A DNA stretch of 64,000 nt, taken from contig LADZ01000018.1 in the NCBI GenBank assembly GCA_000961845.1, positions 1 to 64,000 of the forward strand. Reading direction: 5' to 3'. The DNA is from Flavobacteriales bacterium BRH_c54 (GTDB lineage Bacteria; Bacteroidota; Bacteroidia; Flavobacteriales_E; Vicingaceae). Positions 35,265 through 43,624 of the stretch are shown here, one piece after another; position 1 is the first letter of the stretch, and each line of letters begins with the position of its first letter. Below the pieces are notes generated by a model. It was not told where the DNA came from. It did not search any database and worked only from the letters and a program-made list of their open reading frames with translations. The position numbers and the translations under genes are program-made.

Positions 35265-36233
35265 TTATAAAAATCTTACAGACCTATAAACTTCTCTTTT
35301 TGGTTGTTTATAAATACTTGTACAATATCTCAACATAATTTCAAAACTTCCACTACTGTGATCAGCTAATGCAGATGTTGTTAAATCATAAGCAACACCA
35401 ACTTTTAATCCTGATATACTAGGCTCATTTATTGCTTCTCCTATATCAACACCTAATAACAATCCAATTGCGTCTTCAACTCTATAAGTAACGCCTCCCC
35501 ATAACATCTTATTGTATTCCATTAAAACGTTTACATCTAATTGTGTAGAAGCAGCATCTGTTTTAGCAAGTATAGATGGCTTTAACACCCATTTTTTATC
35601 GTTATTAATATCCCAATCATAACCAGCCATTATATAATAATGTCTTGATTGTTGAAAATTTAATGCTCCAACTCCACCTTGATCGGCCACATCTTCTACT
35701 GAAGTTTGTGGAATGTGTAAGGTAGAAATACCTACATACATCTTATTAGCGATAGAATAATAAAGACCTGCACCAAAATCAAAAGTGGCTGCTGAAGTGC
35801 CTGAATTAGGAATTGATGGGTCTAATGAAGGATCGTCAATAGCTATAAAATTATCTTTAAAAGACTTGCTCAACATACCTGCTTCAATACCTATACCTAA
35901 TTCTCCAGGACCTAAAGTTAAATGATAAGCATAAGCTAATTTAGCTACTAAAGATTTTTCTATACCTAATTGATCTTGAAAAACAGTAAGCCCAACACCA
36001 TGTTTGCTAATACGAGCATCTGCACTTAACATATGTGTTTGAGGGTTCCCTTCAAAACCTGTCCATTGCTGACGAGTAAACAATGTTCCACATATACCAC
36101 CATTATGACCAGCAGAACCAGGGTTTACACTTAATTTATTAAACATATTTTGTGTAAACTGAGCGTCTTGCTGAGCCATCAGAGAGAAAGTTCCTAGGAA
36201 CAAAAAAGACACAGAAAGTAATATTTTTTTCAT
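35265..36233 (-). CDS. porP: PorP/SprF family outer-membrane protein
   Basis: A 322-residue outer-membrane beta-barrel protein of the PorP/SprF family, which helps type IX secretion and, in PorP's case, surface attachment of cargo. A signal peptide (MKKILLSVSFLFLGTFSLMAQ) precedes the family start QDAQFTQNMFNKLSVNPG and the GLTVFQDQLG patch. An in-frame ATG 15 codons upstream (36278) is unlikely because it precedes a normal signal peptide start and overlaps the promoter start region. Its place directly before gldK matches the porPKLMN order of Porphyromonas rather than the sprB-sprF pair of Flavobacterium. Confidence 0.88.
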   Translation of the reverse strand: MKKILLSVSFLFLGTFSLMAQQDAQFTQNMFNKLSVNPGSAGHNGGICGTLFTRQQWTGFEGNPQTHMLSADARISKHGVGLTVFQDQLGIEKSLVAKLAYAYHLTLGPGELGIGIEAGMLSKSFKDNFIAIDDPSLDPSIPNSGTSAATFDFGAGLYYSIANKMYVGISTLHIPQTSVEDVADQGGVGALNFQQSRHYYIMAGYDWDINNDKKWVLKPSILAKTDAASTQLDVNVLMEYNKMLWGGVTYRVEDAIGLLLGVDIGEAINEPSISGLKVGVAYDLTTSALADHSSGSFEIMLRYCTSIYKQPKREVYRSVRFL

Positions 36234-36286
36234 AGTATTAGGGTATTTTTTTACAATTATAAATATAATTTTTCTCAATTAGTCGG

Positions 36287-36317
36287 CTAAGATAAATAAA
36301 AAAAAATAACATGCAAA
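36287..36317 (-). promoter_or_regulatory. Probable promoter of the porP-gldKLMN unit
   Basis: On the minus strand TTTG (36317-36314), a 19-base spacer and TATCTTAG (36294-36287) match the Bacteroidota promoter with one mismatch in the -7 box. The leader would be about 45 bases. Confidence 0.5.
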
Positions 36318-36391
36318 AACTTTTTTAACTTTATTTTGTTAATTTCTTGTTGAGAACTCGTGAAAAACTTGTTAATTGCTTGACCGGTTAC

Positions 36392-37558
36392 TTAAATTAA
36401 TTTTTGAAAAGTTCTAATCCAAATATCAGGTAACTCATTATTACATGCAACTTGATAGTCTTTATAAGTGCAGGGAATTAATAAATGTCTTTCATTTTTA
36501 ATTTTTTCATGGGAAGGATATGGAACATCTATCCACCAACGATCACTTTTGTCACTTTTATAAAAAATTAAGTCGTTTCCGCCTTCTAACATCGAAACTA
36601 CATATTTAGTATAATCTTTTCGACTACCAATAGGAAAATCATTTTTTCTGTTGTTTACGCCATCTATAAAATACCAAATCATTTGTGCAACACTATGAGC
36701 TGTTTGATTATTAAAATCCACAGTAGGATTAAATTCATAAAACCCAATAGATGTGAGTTTATCGCTAATACCGGCATATCTTGCAATTTGGCAGGCTTGC
36801 TCTCCATAAAATCCATTAGGAGATGCATTTTTATTTCCCGGAGCTTCTGCCTGTCTTATTGAGGACACATCAAAACTAACAATATCTGCATTTCTAACTA
36901 TAGGCTCCACCTCTTCCATATTGTTTTGAATTTCTCCTAAACGATAAGCATCAAAATAAAGTTTAGAAATTAAATCAATTTCTTCGGTAGATACAAAGTA
37001 ACTTTGATAACCAATATTGCTAAAGTTAAATAAGTAATTAGGTTGGTGAAGAATAATTTTTGCCAAATAGTTGTCAGCATTAATAGCATAGTTAGCATCA
37101 TCTAAATTTAACTTAGCATCTACAGCAACTAAGTTAACGGACTGTTCTAAATTTTTATATGCTAAAAAATTAGCATAGGTTAAATCCTGACTGCCTCCTA
37201 TAATAATAGGTAAGATATTTTTTTTGATTAACTCTTCCAGAATATTACTTAGTGCAAAATAAGTATCTTCAACTGTAGCTCCATTTTTTAGATTCCCGAA
37301 ATCTGCTATTTTTTTCTTTCCATTAAATGAAAGTCGGTATAAAAATTTTCTTACAAAGTCAGGAGCTTTACCACATCCTTCATTATTGGATGCATTTCTT
37401 TCTTCTTCAATTCCAATAATTGCTATAGCAACATCAGATAACTCTTGGTTCTCTTCACTATAATAAAGTAAGTTATTGGCAAAATGATTACTTTTATAAT
37501 CGAAGTTAAAAACTTCTTTAGATAAATCTATTGGTTGAAAATAATCAAAAAAATCCAT
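36392..37558 (-). CDS. Arginase/formimidoylglutamase-fold protein with degenerate metal site
   Basis: A 388-residue ureohydrolase-superfamily protein of the kind annotated formimidoylglutamase in Bacteroidota. The three metal-binding blocks are recognisable but altered. Arginase GGDHS is GGSQD here, DAHxDxN is DAKLNL, and SxDxDxxDP is SFDVSSIRQ. Only two of the six canonical ligands (the first Asp of each of the last two blocks) remain, so hydrolase activity is unlikely. An extra N-terminal segment (about 45 residues) and an aromatic C-terminal region (RWWIDVPYPS) are present. It lies between topA (39 bases) and porP, and I infer a structural or regulatory role. Fold assignment is good; function unknown. 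Confidence 0.8.
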   Translation of the reverse strand: MDFFDYFQPIDLSKEVFNFDYKSNHFANNLLYYSEENQELSDVAIAIIGIEEERNASNNEGCGKAPDFVRKFLYRLSFNGKKKIADFGNLKNGATVEDTYFALSNILEELIKKNILPIIIGGSQDLTYANFLAYKNLEQSVNLVAVDAKLNLDDANYAINADNYLAKIILHQPNYLFNFSNIGYQSYFVSTEEIDLISKLYFDAYRLGEIQNNMEEVEPIVRNADIVSFDVSSIRQAEAPGNKNASPNGFYGEQACQIARYAGISDKLTSIGFYEFNPTVDFNNQTAHSVAQMIWYFIDGVNNRKNDFPIGSRKDYTKYVVSMLEGGNDLIFYKSDKSDRWWIDVPYPSHEKIKNERHLLIPCTYKDYQVACNNELPDIWIRTFQKLI

Positions 37559-37597
37559 ATAGTGTTTTGTGTTGATTCAATGATGAGTGTAAAAATC

Positions 37598-40075
37598 CTA
37601 TTTTTTCTTTTTGGTTTTTTTTGCCGGTTTTTGTTTTTCAATTATTTTTTCAACATCTTCCAAAGTCATTTTTTCTACATCCGTATCTTTTGGCAATTCA
37701 ATTTTTGTTTTTCCTTTCACAATATTAAATCTTCCCCAACGGGCTTTCTGAACTGAAATACCTTTATCTTCCCAATTATGAATAAATTTATCTTTTTCTT
37801 TTTGTAGCTTATCCTCAATTAATTCTTTAATGTCACTTTGAGACAAGTTATCAAAATTATATTTCTTATTTACATTGATAAACATGTTGTTCCATTTAAT
37901 AAAGGGTCCAAATCTTCCTACTCCTTTTTGAACTGGTTTCCCCTGATATTCTGCAATAGGAGCATCTGCCTGTTGTTTTTCCTTAATTAATTCAATAGCT
38001 CTATTAAGATTAACAGCAGTAATTTCTTCACCTTTGGGTAATGAAATGAACTTTTCATCAAATTTAATATATGGTCCAAACTTGCCTTGAGACACCACTA
38101 CTTCTTTACCTTCATGATTTCCTAAGGTTTTTGGAAACTGAAATAATGTCAATGCCTGTTCTAAGGTTATATTAGAAATATTTTGTTCTGGAAGCAAACT
38201 TGCAAACTGAGGTTTTTCTTCATCCTCTGTACTTCCTATCTGAATCATTGGTCCGAATCTCCCAATACGAGCAATAACTGGTTTTTTTGTTTTTGGATCT
38301 GTACCTAACAATCTTTCACCACTAGCTCTTTCGGCATTTTCAAGCGTATCAGTAATTTGATTGTGAAAAGGCTTGTAAAATTCAGCAATCATCTTGCTCC
38401 ATTCTTTTAATCCTTCAGCAATTTCATCAAACTGTTCTTCAACCCTTGCTGTAAAATTATAGTCTAAAACTTTTCCGAAATTTTCAACCAAGAAATCTGT
38501 AACAACAATACCTATATCTGTTGGAAACATTTTTTTCTTCTCAAAACCAAAATTTTCTTTGAGTTGTTTTTCAGAAATTTTCCCTGATTTAAGTGTTAAC
38601 AATACATAGTTTCGCTGACTACCATCTCTATCTTCTCTAACAATATATCCTCTTTTTTGGATAGTTGAAATAGTTGGAGCATAAGTAGAAGGTCGTCCGA
38701 TACCTAATTCTTCTAACTTTTTAACCAAACTAGCCTCGGTGTATCTTGGTGGATGATTGTTATATTTTTCTGTAGCGGTAAGTTCGTTTAGGTTTAACTC
38801 TTCTCCTTTCTTTACTTGTGGTAAAATGCCTTCTTTTTCATCTTCCTGATGGTCATCATCACTAGATTCTAAATAAACTTTTAAGAAACCTTCGAACAGT
38901 AATACTTCGCCTTTAGCTACAAATTTTTCTTTTGAGGTATTTATACCTATAGTAATAGTAGTTTTTTCAAGTTTGGCATCGCTCATTTGAGAGGCAATGG
39001 TTCTTTTCCAAATTAAATCATACAACCTTGCTTGAGCAGCATCACCGGAAATCGAATGTTTATTCATATAAGTTGGTCGGATAGCCTCGTGAGCTTCTTG
39101 AGCACCTTTAGATTTGGTACTAAATTTTCTTACTTGAGAAAACTCCTCGCCATAACTAACTGTGATTTCTTTCTTTGCAGCTCCAATTGCTTCATTTGAT
39201 AAATTTACCGAATCCGTTCTCATATACGTTATGTTTCCAGATTCGTATAATTTTTGAGCTACCGACATGGTTTGAGCTACTGAAAAACCTAATTTCCTAC
39301 TTGCTTCTTGTTGTAATGTTGAAGTTGTAAAAGGTGCTGCCGGAGATCTTTTTGAAGGTTTCGTTTCTAAATCTTCAACTGTAAAAACGGCATTATTACA
39401 AATTTCTAAAAACTTCTCTGCTTCTTTTTGTGTTTTAAATCTGTGCGGAAGTTCAGCTTTTATTGTTGCTTTATCATTGGTTTCAAATAAAGCGATTACT
39501 CTAAAAGCAGATTCATAGGTAAAGTTATCTATTTCTCTTTCTCTTTCAACAATTAACCTTACCGCTACAGATTGTACTCTACCAGCAGATAATGATGGTC
39601 TAACTTTTTTCCACAATACAGGTGACAACTCATAACCCACTAATCTATCCAAGACTCTTCTTGCTTGTTGAGCATCAACTAAGTGTGTATTAATTTTTCT
39701 AGGATTTTCTATGGCTTTAGTAATTGCCGATTTAGTAATCTCATGAAAAACAATACGTTTAGTCTTTTTTTCATCTAAGCCTAAGGCTTCTAATAAATGC
39801 CAAGAAATGGCTTCTCCCTCACGATCCTCATCGGAAGCTAGCCATACAACATCTGCCTCCTTTGCTAATTTTTTTAATTCTGCAACTATTTTCTTCTTAT
39901 CGCTAGGAACAACATAGTTTGGTTCAAAGTTGTTTTCTATATCAATGGATATGTTTTTTCCCGGTAAATCTCTAATGTGTCCAAAACTAGATTTTACAGT
40001 AAAATCTTTCCCCAAAAATTTTTCAATAGTTTTTGCTTTGGCAGGTGACTCAACGATAACTAAATTTTTTGTCAT
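37598..40075 (-). CDS. topA: DNA topoisomerase I
   Basis: TopA is the type IA topoisomerase that relaxes negative supercoils. The 825-residue protein has the TOPRIM start LVIVESPAKAKTIEKFLG, the acidic DEDREGEA motif and the catalytic tyrosine in ITYMRTDSVNL. Instead of zinc fingers, the C-terminus carries repeated topo_C-type modules (KFGPYIKFDEK, GRFGPFIKW, RWGRFNIVKG) and a Lys-rich tail, the usual arrangement in this phylum. A 27-base hairpin lies 13 bases upstream of the ATG. Confidence 0.96.
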   Translation of the reverse strand: MTKNLVIVESPAKAKTIEKFLGKDFTVKSSFGHIRDLPGKNISIDIENNFEPNYVVPSDKKKIVAELKKLAKEADVVWLASDEDREGEAISWHLLEALGLDEKKTKRIVFHEITKSAITKAIENPRKINTHLVDAQQARRVLDRLVGYELSPVLWKKVRPSLSAGRVQSVAVRLIVEREREIDNFTYESAFRVIALFETNDKATIKAELPHRFKTQKEAEKFLEICNNAVFTVEDLETKPSKRSPAAPFTTSTLQQEASRKLGFSVAQTMSVAQKLYESGNITYMRTDSVNLSNEAIGAAKKEITVSYGEEFSQVRKFSTKSKGAQEAHEAIRPTYMNKHSISGDAAQARLYDLIWKRTIASQMSDAKLEKTTITIGINTSKEKFVAKGEVLLFEGFLKVYLESSDDDHQEDEKEGILPQVKKGEELNLNELTATEKYNNHPPRYTEASLVKKLEELGIGRPSTYAPTISTIQKRGYIVREDRDGSQRNYVLLTLKSGKISEKQLKENFGFEKKKMFPTDIGIVVTDFLVENFGKVLDYNFTARVEEQFDEIAEGLKEWSKMIAEFYKPFHNQITDTLENAERASGERLLGTDPKTKKPVIARIGRFGPMIQIGSTEDEEKPQFASLLPEQNISNITLEQALTLFQFPKTLGNHEGKEVVVSQGKFGPYIKFDEKFISLPKGEEITAVNLNRAIELIKEKQQADAPIAEYQGKPVQKGVGRFGPFIKWNNMFINVNKKYNFDNLSQSDIKELIEDKLQKEKDKFIHNWEDKGISVQKARWGRFNIVKGKTKIELPKDTDVEKMTLEDVEKIIEKQKPAKKTKKKK

Positions 40076-40087
40076 ATTAGAAGGTTT

Positions 40088-40114
40088 AAATCACTAATTC
40101 ATTTATAGTGATTT
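40088..40114 (-). promoter_or_regulatory. Hairpin or operator in the topA leader
   Basis: AAATCACTA (40088-40096) and TAGTGATTT (40106-40114) form a perfect 9-bp inverted repeat around ATTCATTTA, 13 bases before the topA ATG. It could control translation or bind a regulator. Confidence 0.4.
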
Positions 40115-40298
40115 TAAATTTTGACTTGCAAAGAAATGAAATTAAATTTAGCTTTTCCAAATTTTAATCATTTTACCTTTCTGAAAAGTAATTAAAAAAC
40201 ATATTTTAACACTTGTATCATTCAATATAAAACTATTAAAATTCAATTAAATAAGTGATATATTTATAAAAAAATAATTTCTTTCTCCTTTAAGCAAC

Positions 40299-40306
40299 TA
40301 TCTTTG
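40299..40306 (+). promoter_or_regulatory. -7 box of proC
   Basis: TATCTTTG matches TAnnTTTG and ends 15 bases before the ATG at 40322. It overlaps a possible upstream TTG start (40304), which rules that start out. Confidence 0.5.
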
Positions 40307-40321
40307 TCGAAAAATTACCTC

Positions 40322-41137
40322 ATGAGTCAACTAGAAAAGAAAATAGCTGTTATTGGTGCCGGGAACCTCGGCTTGTCATTTGTTAAAGGATTAATAGAGA
40401 GTAAACATTATGATTATAATGATTTTATCTTAACAAAAAGAAACCTTGATACGCTTAAATATTTTGAAGAAAATGGTTGTGCTATTACTACCACTAATAT
40501 TGGTGGAGTAAAAAATGCAGCTATTATTGTATTGGCAGTTTTGCCTCAAAAAGTAAACAAAGTGCTTAATGAGATTAAAGGTGAACTAACTCCTAATCAC
40601 CTTTTAATTTCTGTAGTTACCGGAATAAAAGTTAAAGATATTGAAAATGTTATTGGAACAAATACTCCAATAGTTAGGGCAATGCCAAATACTGCTATTG
40701 CCATCAGAGAATCTATGACTTGTATTGCTACCACCGAACAATGGAAAACCCAACTTCCTAAAGTTGATACGATTTTTAAACATGTTGGAGAAACTATAGT
40801 TATAAATGAAGAACAAATGACTTCAGCGACAGCATTATGTGCTTGTGGAATTGCTTTTTTCTTAAGAGCCATAAGAGCAGCATCCCAAGGTGGAAATGAG
40901 ATTGATTTTCATGCTGATGAAGCTTTAAAAATGGCTGCTCAAACTGCTAAAGGTGCAGCAAGTCTGCTAATTCATAATCAATCGCACCCTGAGGATGAAA
41001 TTGATAAAGTTACTTCACCTAAAGGGTGTACCATCGCAGGACTAAACGAGATGGAACATAACGGGTTTAGCTCTTCTTTTATTAAAGGTATTACTATTTC
41101 TGCAAAAAAAGCTAAAGGACTTTATACCGAAGAATAA
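40322..41137 (+). CDS. proC: Pyrroline-5-carboxylate reductase
   Basis: ProC reduces pyrroline-5-carboxylate to proline with NAD(P)H. The 271-residue protein has the dinucleotide-binding IAVIGAGNLG near the N-terminus, VRAMPNTAIAI in the centre, and the C-terminal VTSPKGCTIAGLNEME signature. The ATG at 40322 is chosen over the in-frame TTG six codons upstream because the -7 promoter box covers that TTG. It converges with an Lrp-type regulator gene, with two bases between stops. Confidence 0.94.
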   Translation: MSQLEKKIAVIGAGNLGLSFVKGLIESKHYDYNDFILTKRNLDTLKYFEENGCAITTTNIGGVKNAAIIVLAVLPQKVNKVLNEIKGELTPNHLLISVVTGIKVKDIENVIGTNTPIVRAMPNTAIAIRESMTCIATTEQWKTQLPKVDTIFKHVGETIVINEEQMTSATALCACGIAFFLRAIRAASQGGNEIDFHADEALKMAAQTAKGAASLLIHNQSHPEDEIDKVTSPKGCTIAGLNEMEHNGFSSSFIKGITISAKKAKGLYTEE

Positions 41138-41139
41138 TT

Positions 41140-41613
41140 TTATTTATCTAAATATTGAAAAGGCAAAACAGTTGAATATTTATCTTTAGAAATTACTACC
41201 ATGGAATGCATATTTCTAATTTCTTCTATAGGCGATAATTTATCTTTTACCAATGCATCAAAAGCGGCAATATCTTTTACTAAGATTTTCAATAGATAAT
41301 CTGCCTGTCCGGTAACATTGTAACATTCCATTACTTCATCAATTTTATTAATCTTTTCAATAAAATTATTTATGGCATTGTCTCTTTGCCTGATTAATGA
41401 AATTTGCATAAAAACACATAAGCCTAATTGAAGTTTTTCCTCACTTGCTAATGCATGATAACTCTTAATAAATCCTTTTCCCTCCAATTTTTTTACTCGT
41501 TCTAAAGTAGGGGCAGGCGATAAAGATATTTCTTTAGAGAGTTGTAAGTTAGTTATTTTCGCGTTCTCCTGAAGTTTTTTTAAAATCTTCAAATCTATTT
41601 CGTCTAGCTTCAT
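41140..41613 (-). CDS. Lrp/AsnC family transcriptional regulator
   Basis: A 157-residue regulator with an N-terminal helix-turn-helix (LDEIDLKILKKLQENAKITN) and a C-terminal RAM ligand-binding domain (CYNVTGQADYLLKI). The family usually senses amino acids and controls their metabolism. It converges on proC, and whether it regulates proC cannot be told from the sequence. It may be transcribed on its own or from the cyclase gene 67 bases upstream. Confidence 0.93.
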   Translation of the reverse strand: MKLDEIDLKILKKLQENAKITNLQLSKEISLSPAPTLERVKKLEGKGFIKSYHALASEEKLQLGLCVFMQISLIRQRDNAINNFIEKINKIDEVMECYNVTGQADYLLKILVKDIAAFDALVKDKLSPIEEIRNMHSMVVISKDKYSTVLPFQYLDK

Positions 41614-41680
41614 ATGAGTTATTTTGTGAGGTTAAAAATATCGAAAAAAATCCAAGCTTATTTTAACGAAAAGTTAAAAT

Positions 41681-42430
41681 TTATTCCCAAATTTTATAAA
41701 GCACTGGTTTACTTGGAGAAGCGTCATTCTCAAAAGATGCAATTTGTATATTTAAAAAATAAGTTCCGTCAGGAATATTATTATCTATGAAAACCAATTC
41801 TGTTATAGTTCTGTGGGTTTGAGTATTATTTGGGTATTCCCAAAAAATGTGGTGAGCAGCTAATTTTCCATCATCACTTTCTCTGTCAACAGAAGGCGTA
41901 TCAATTAATAAATGATTAATCCCGTTTTGTGTTAAATAAGCAGCCACTTCAGCTTCAATATAAGCAGGGTTAGTATTAGAGTATTGTAAAGATTTTTTGT
42001 CATTACTATTAGGAAGTGTCCTGATGATGATTGCTTCACTGCCTTTTGGCTGCCATAGTTGTTTTATTTGGGCTAAAGTAATTACAGCATCATCACCAAC
42101 TTTTTCAGGTGTAATAGTTATCAAATCTGCAAAAAAGAAAAATTGTTTCAAACATTGATTAATAGTATAAGGCTCTTTACTTATATGTCCAACACACTCT
42201 GTATGCGTTCCATGTCCGTGCGGATTAAAAAAAATATTTCTAAAATTTACATTTCCTCCTAAATTAACATCGCCAACAAAGCCATTTTCCATAACAGGAG
42301 TAAATTCCGGTTTTGAAACATACCAAGCAGTTATATTTTCAGGTGTATTACTTAAAGGTAAAGAAATATCAATGGGTTGAGATAAATCTATTTTGTAGTT
42401 TTTGTTTTGATGGGTAATAGTTGTTATCAT
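41681..42430 (-). CDS. Cyclase family protein (kynurenine formamidase-like)
   Basis: A 249-residue protein of the cyclase/KynB metal-dependent hydrolase family. The metal-binding motif HGHGTHTECVGH is intact, with the expected DTPSVDRE segment further on. Known members hydrolyse N-formylkynurenine or act in polyketide cyclisation. No tryptophan-degradation gene is adjacent, so the substrate is open. It starts 44 bases after hemW on the same strand. Confidence 0.85.
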   Translation of the reverse strand: MITTITHQNKNYKIDLSQPIDISLPLSNTPENITAWYVSKPEFTPVMENGFVGDVNLGGNVNFRNIFFNPHGHGTHTECVGHISKEPYTINQCLKQFFFFADLITITPEKVGDDAVITLAQIKQLWQPKGSEAIIIRTLPNSNDKKSLQYSNTNPAYIEAEVAAYLTQNGINHLLIDTPSVDRESDDGKLAAHHIFWEYPNNTQTHRTITELVFIDNNIPDGTYFLNIQIASFENDASPSKPVLYKIWE

Positions 42431-42474
42431 AATTACAATAAAATTAAATCTTATAATTCGTGCATTTGTGGCAA

Positions 42475-43614
42475 TTATACATAAAATAAGTCTGATGTAA
42501 TTTTATCGACCACAAAAATGCCTTTAGTGGTTAAAGTTACTTTATTTTTTGAAATCGTTATCAATTCAGAATTTTTATAAGCTTCCAACTCTTTTTCAAA
42601 ATGATGAAGCAAAACAGGGTTAAACGTGTTTTTAATATATTCCAAATCCAACCCCCAAATGGTTCGTAATCGGGTTAATATATATTCATTAAAAGCGGTG
42701 GTTTCGTCTATAAGTTCTTCTTCAAAATAAGGTGTGTTTTGATTTATCGCGTCTATGTACTTAGTATTATTGGCAACGTTCCAACTTCTTTTTTGAGAGG
42801 TATTATTATTCATAAACGAATGTGCAGAAGGACCAATTCCCAAATAATTTTCGCCTTTCCAATAATTACTGTTATGTTGCGAAAAATAACCTTCTTTACC
42901 AAAGTTAGATACTTCATAATGTATCAATCCAGCTTGTTTGGTTTTGTCCATTAACAACTTAAATTGCTCAATAGCTTGATCATCTGTTGGCAAACTGGTT
43001 TGCTTAGTTTTTACCAAATGATGTAAGGCTGTTTTAGGCTCTACAGTTAAGGTATAAGCAGAAAGATGTGGCACATTTAAACTGATAAATTTATCTAAGT
43101 TTTGCTCCCATTTTTTTAATGTTAACAGCGGACTATTATAAATTAAATCAATCGTAATGTTATCAATTCCGGCATCTTGCGTTTTTAAAATACTTTGTTC
43201 TGCTTCACTAGCATAGTGGGCACGATTAAAAAACTGCAAATCGTCATCAAAAAAAGATTGTATCCCAATGCTTAACCTGTTTACGCCACTTTTTTTATAC
43301 TCGTTTATTTTTTTAGAAGTAATATCATCGGGATTACATTCCATTGTCAGCTCTACTTTTTCATTTACTTGGTAATTCCTATAAACAGCTTCTAGCAATA
43401 AATTTAATTCTTTTTCTGTCAACACCGAAGGTGTTCCTCCTCCAAAATAGATGGTGTTTATGGTCTCGGTTTTGAAATGGCCTTTTTGTAAAAGAATCTC
43501 TTTTTGTAATGCAGCTAATAATGCTGATTTGTGCTTAAAACTAGTAGAAAAATGAAAATCGCAATAGCTGCATTTTTTTTTACAGAAAGGAATATGGATG
43601 TAAATACCTGCCAT
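42475..43614 (-). CDS. hemW: Radical SAM protein HemW (coproporphyrinogen III oxidase-like)
   Basis: A 379-residue radical-SAM enzyme with the cluster motif CKKKCSYC near residue 11 and the family opening MAGIYIHIPFC, plus GGGTPS and LSIGIQSF. Proteins of this length that start like this are HemW, a heme chaperone, rather than the oxidase HemN, though the two are often confused. It starts 10 bases after the sensor kinase gene. hemD, the uroporphyrinogen synthase, lies just beyond that kinase. Confidence 0.9.
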   Translation of the reverse strand: MAGIYIHIPFCKKKCSYCDFHFSTSFKHKSALLAALQKEILLQKGHFKTETINTIYFGGGTPSVLTEKELNLLLEAVYRNYQVNEKVELTMECNPDDITSKKINEYKKSGVNRLSIGIQSFFDDDLQFFNRAHYASEAEQSILKTQDAGIDNITIDLIYNSPLLTLKKWEQNLDKFISLNVPHLSAYTLTVEPKTALHHLVKTKQTSLPTDDQAIEQFKLLMDKTKQAGLIHYEVSNFGKEGYFSQHNSNYWKGENYLGIGPSAHSFMNNNTSQKRSWNVANNTKYIDAINQNTPYFEEELIDETTAFNEYILTRLRTIWGLDLEYIKNTFNPVLLHHFEKELEAYKNSELITISKNKVTLTTKGIFVVDKITSDLFYV

Positions 43615-43624
43615 TAGTTTAGGC

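Noticed and set aside
40304-40321. TTG start for proC six codons upstream
   Set aside because: The TTG is part of the -7 promoter box TATCTTTG; ProC proteins start at the ATG used.
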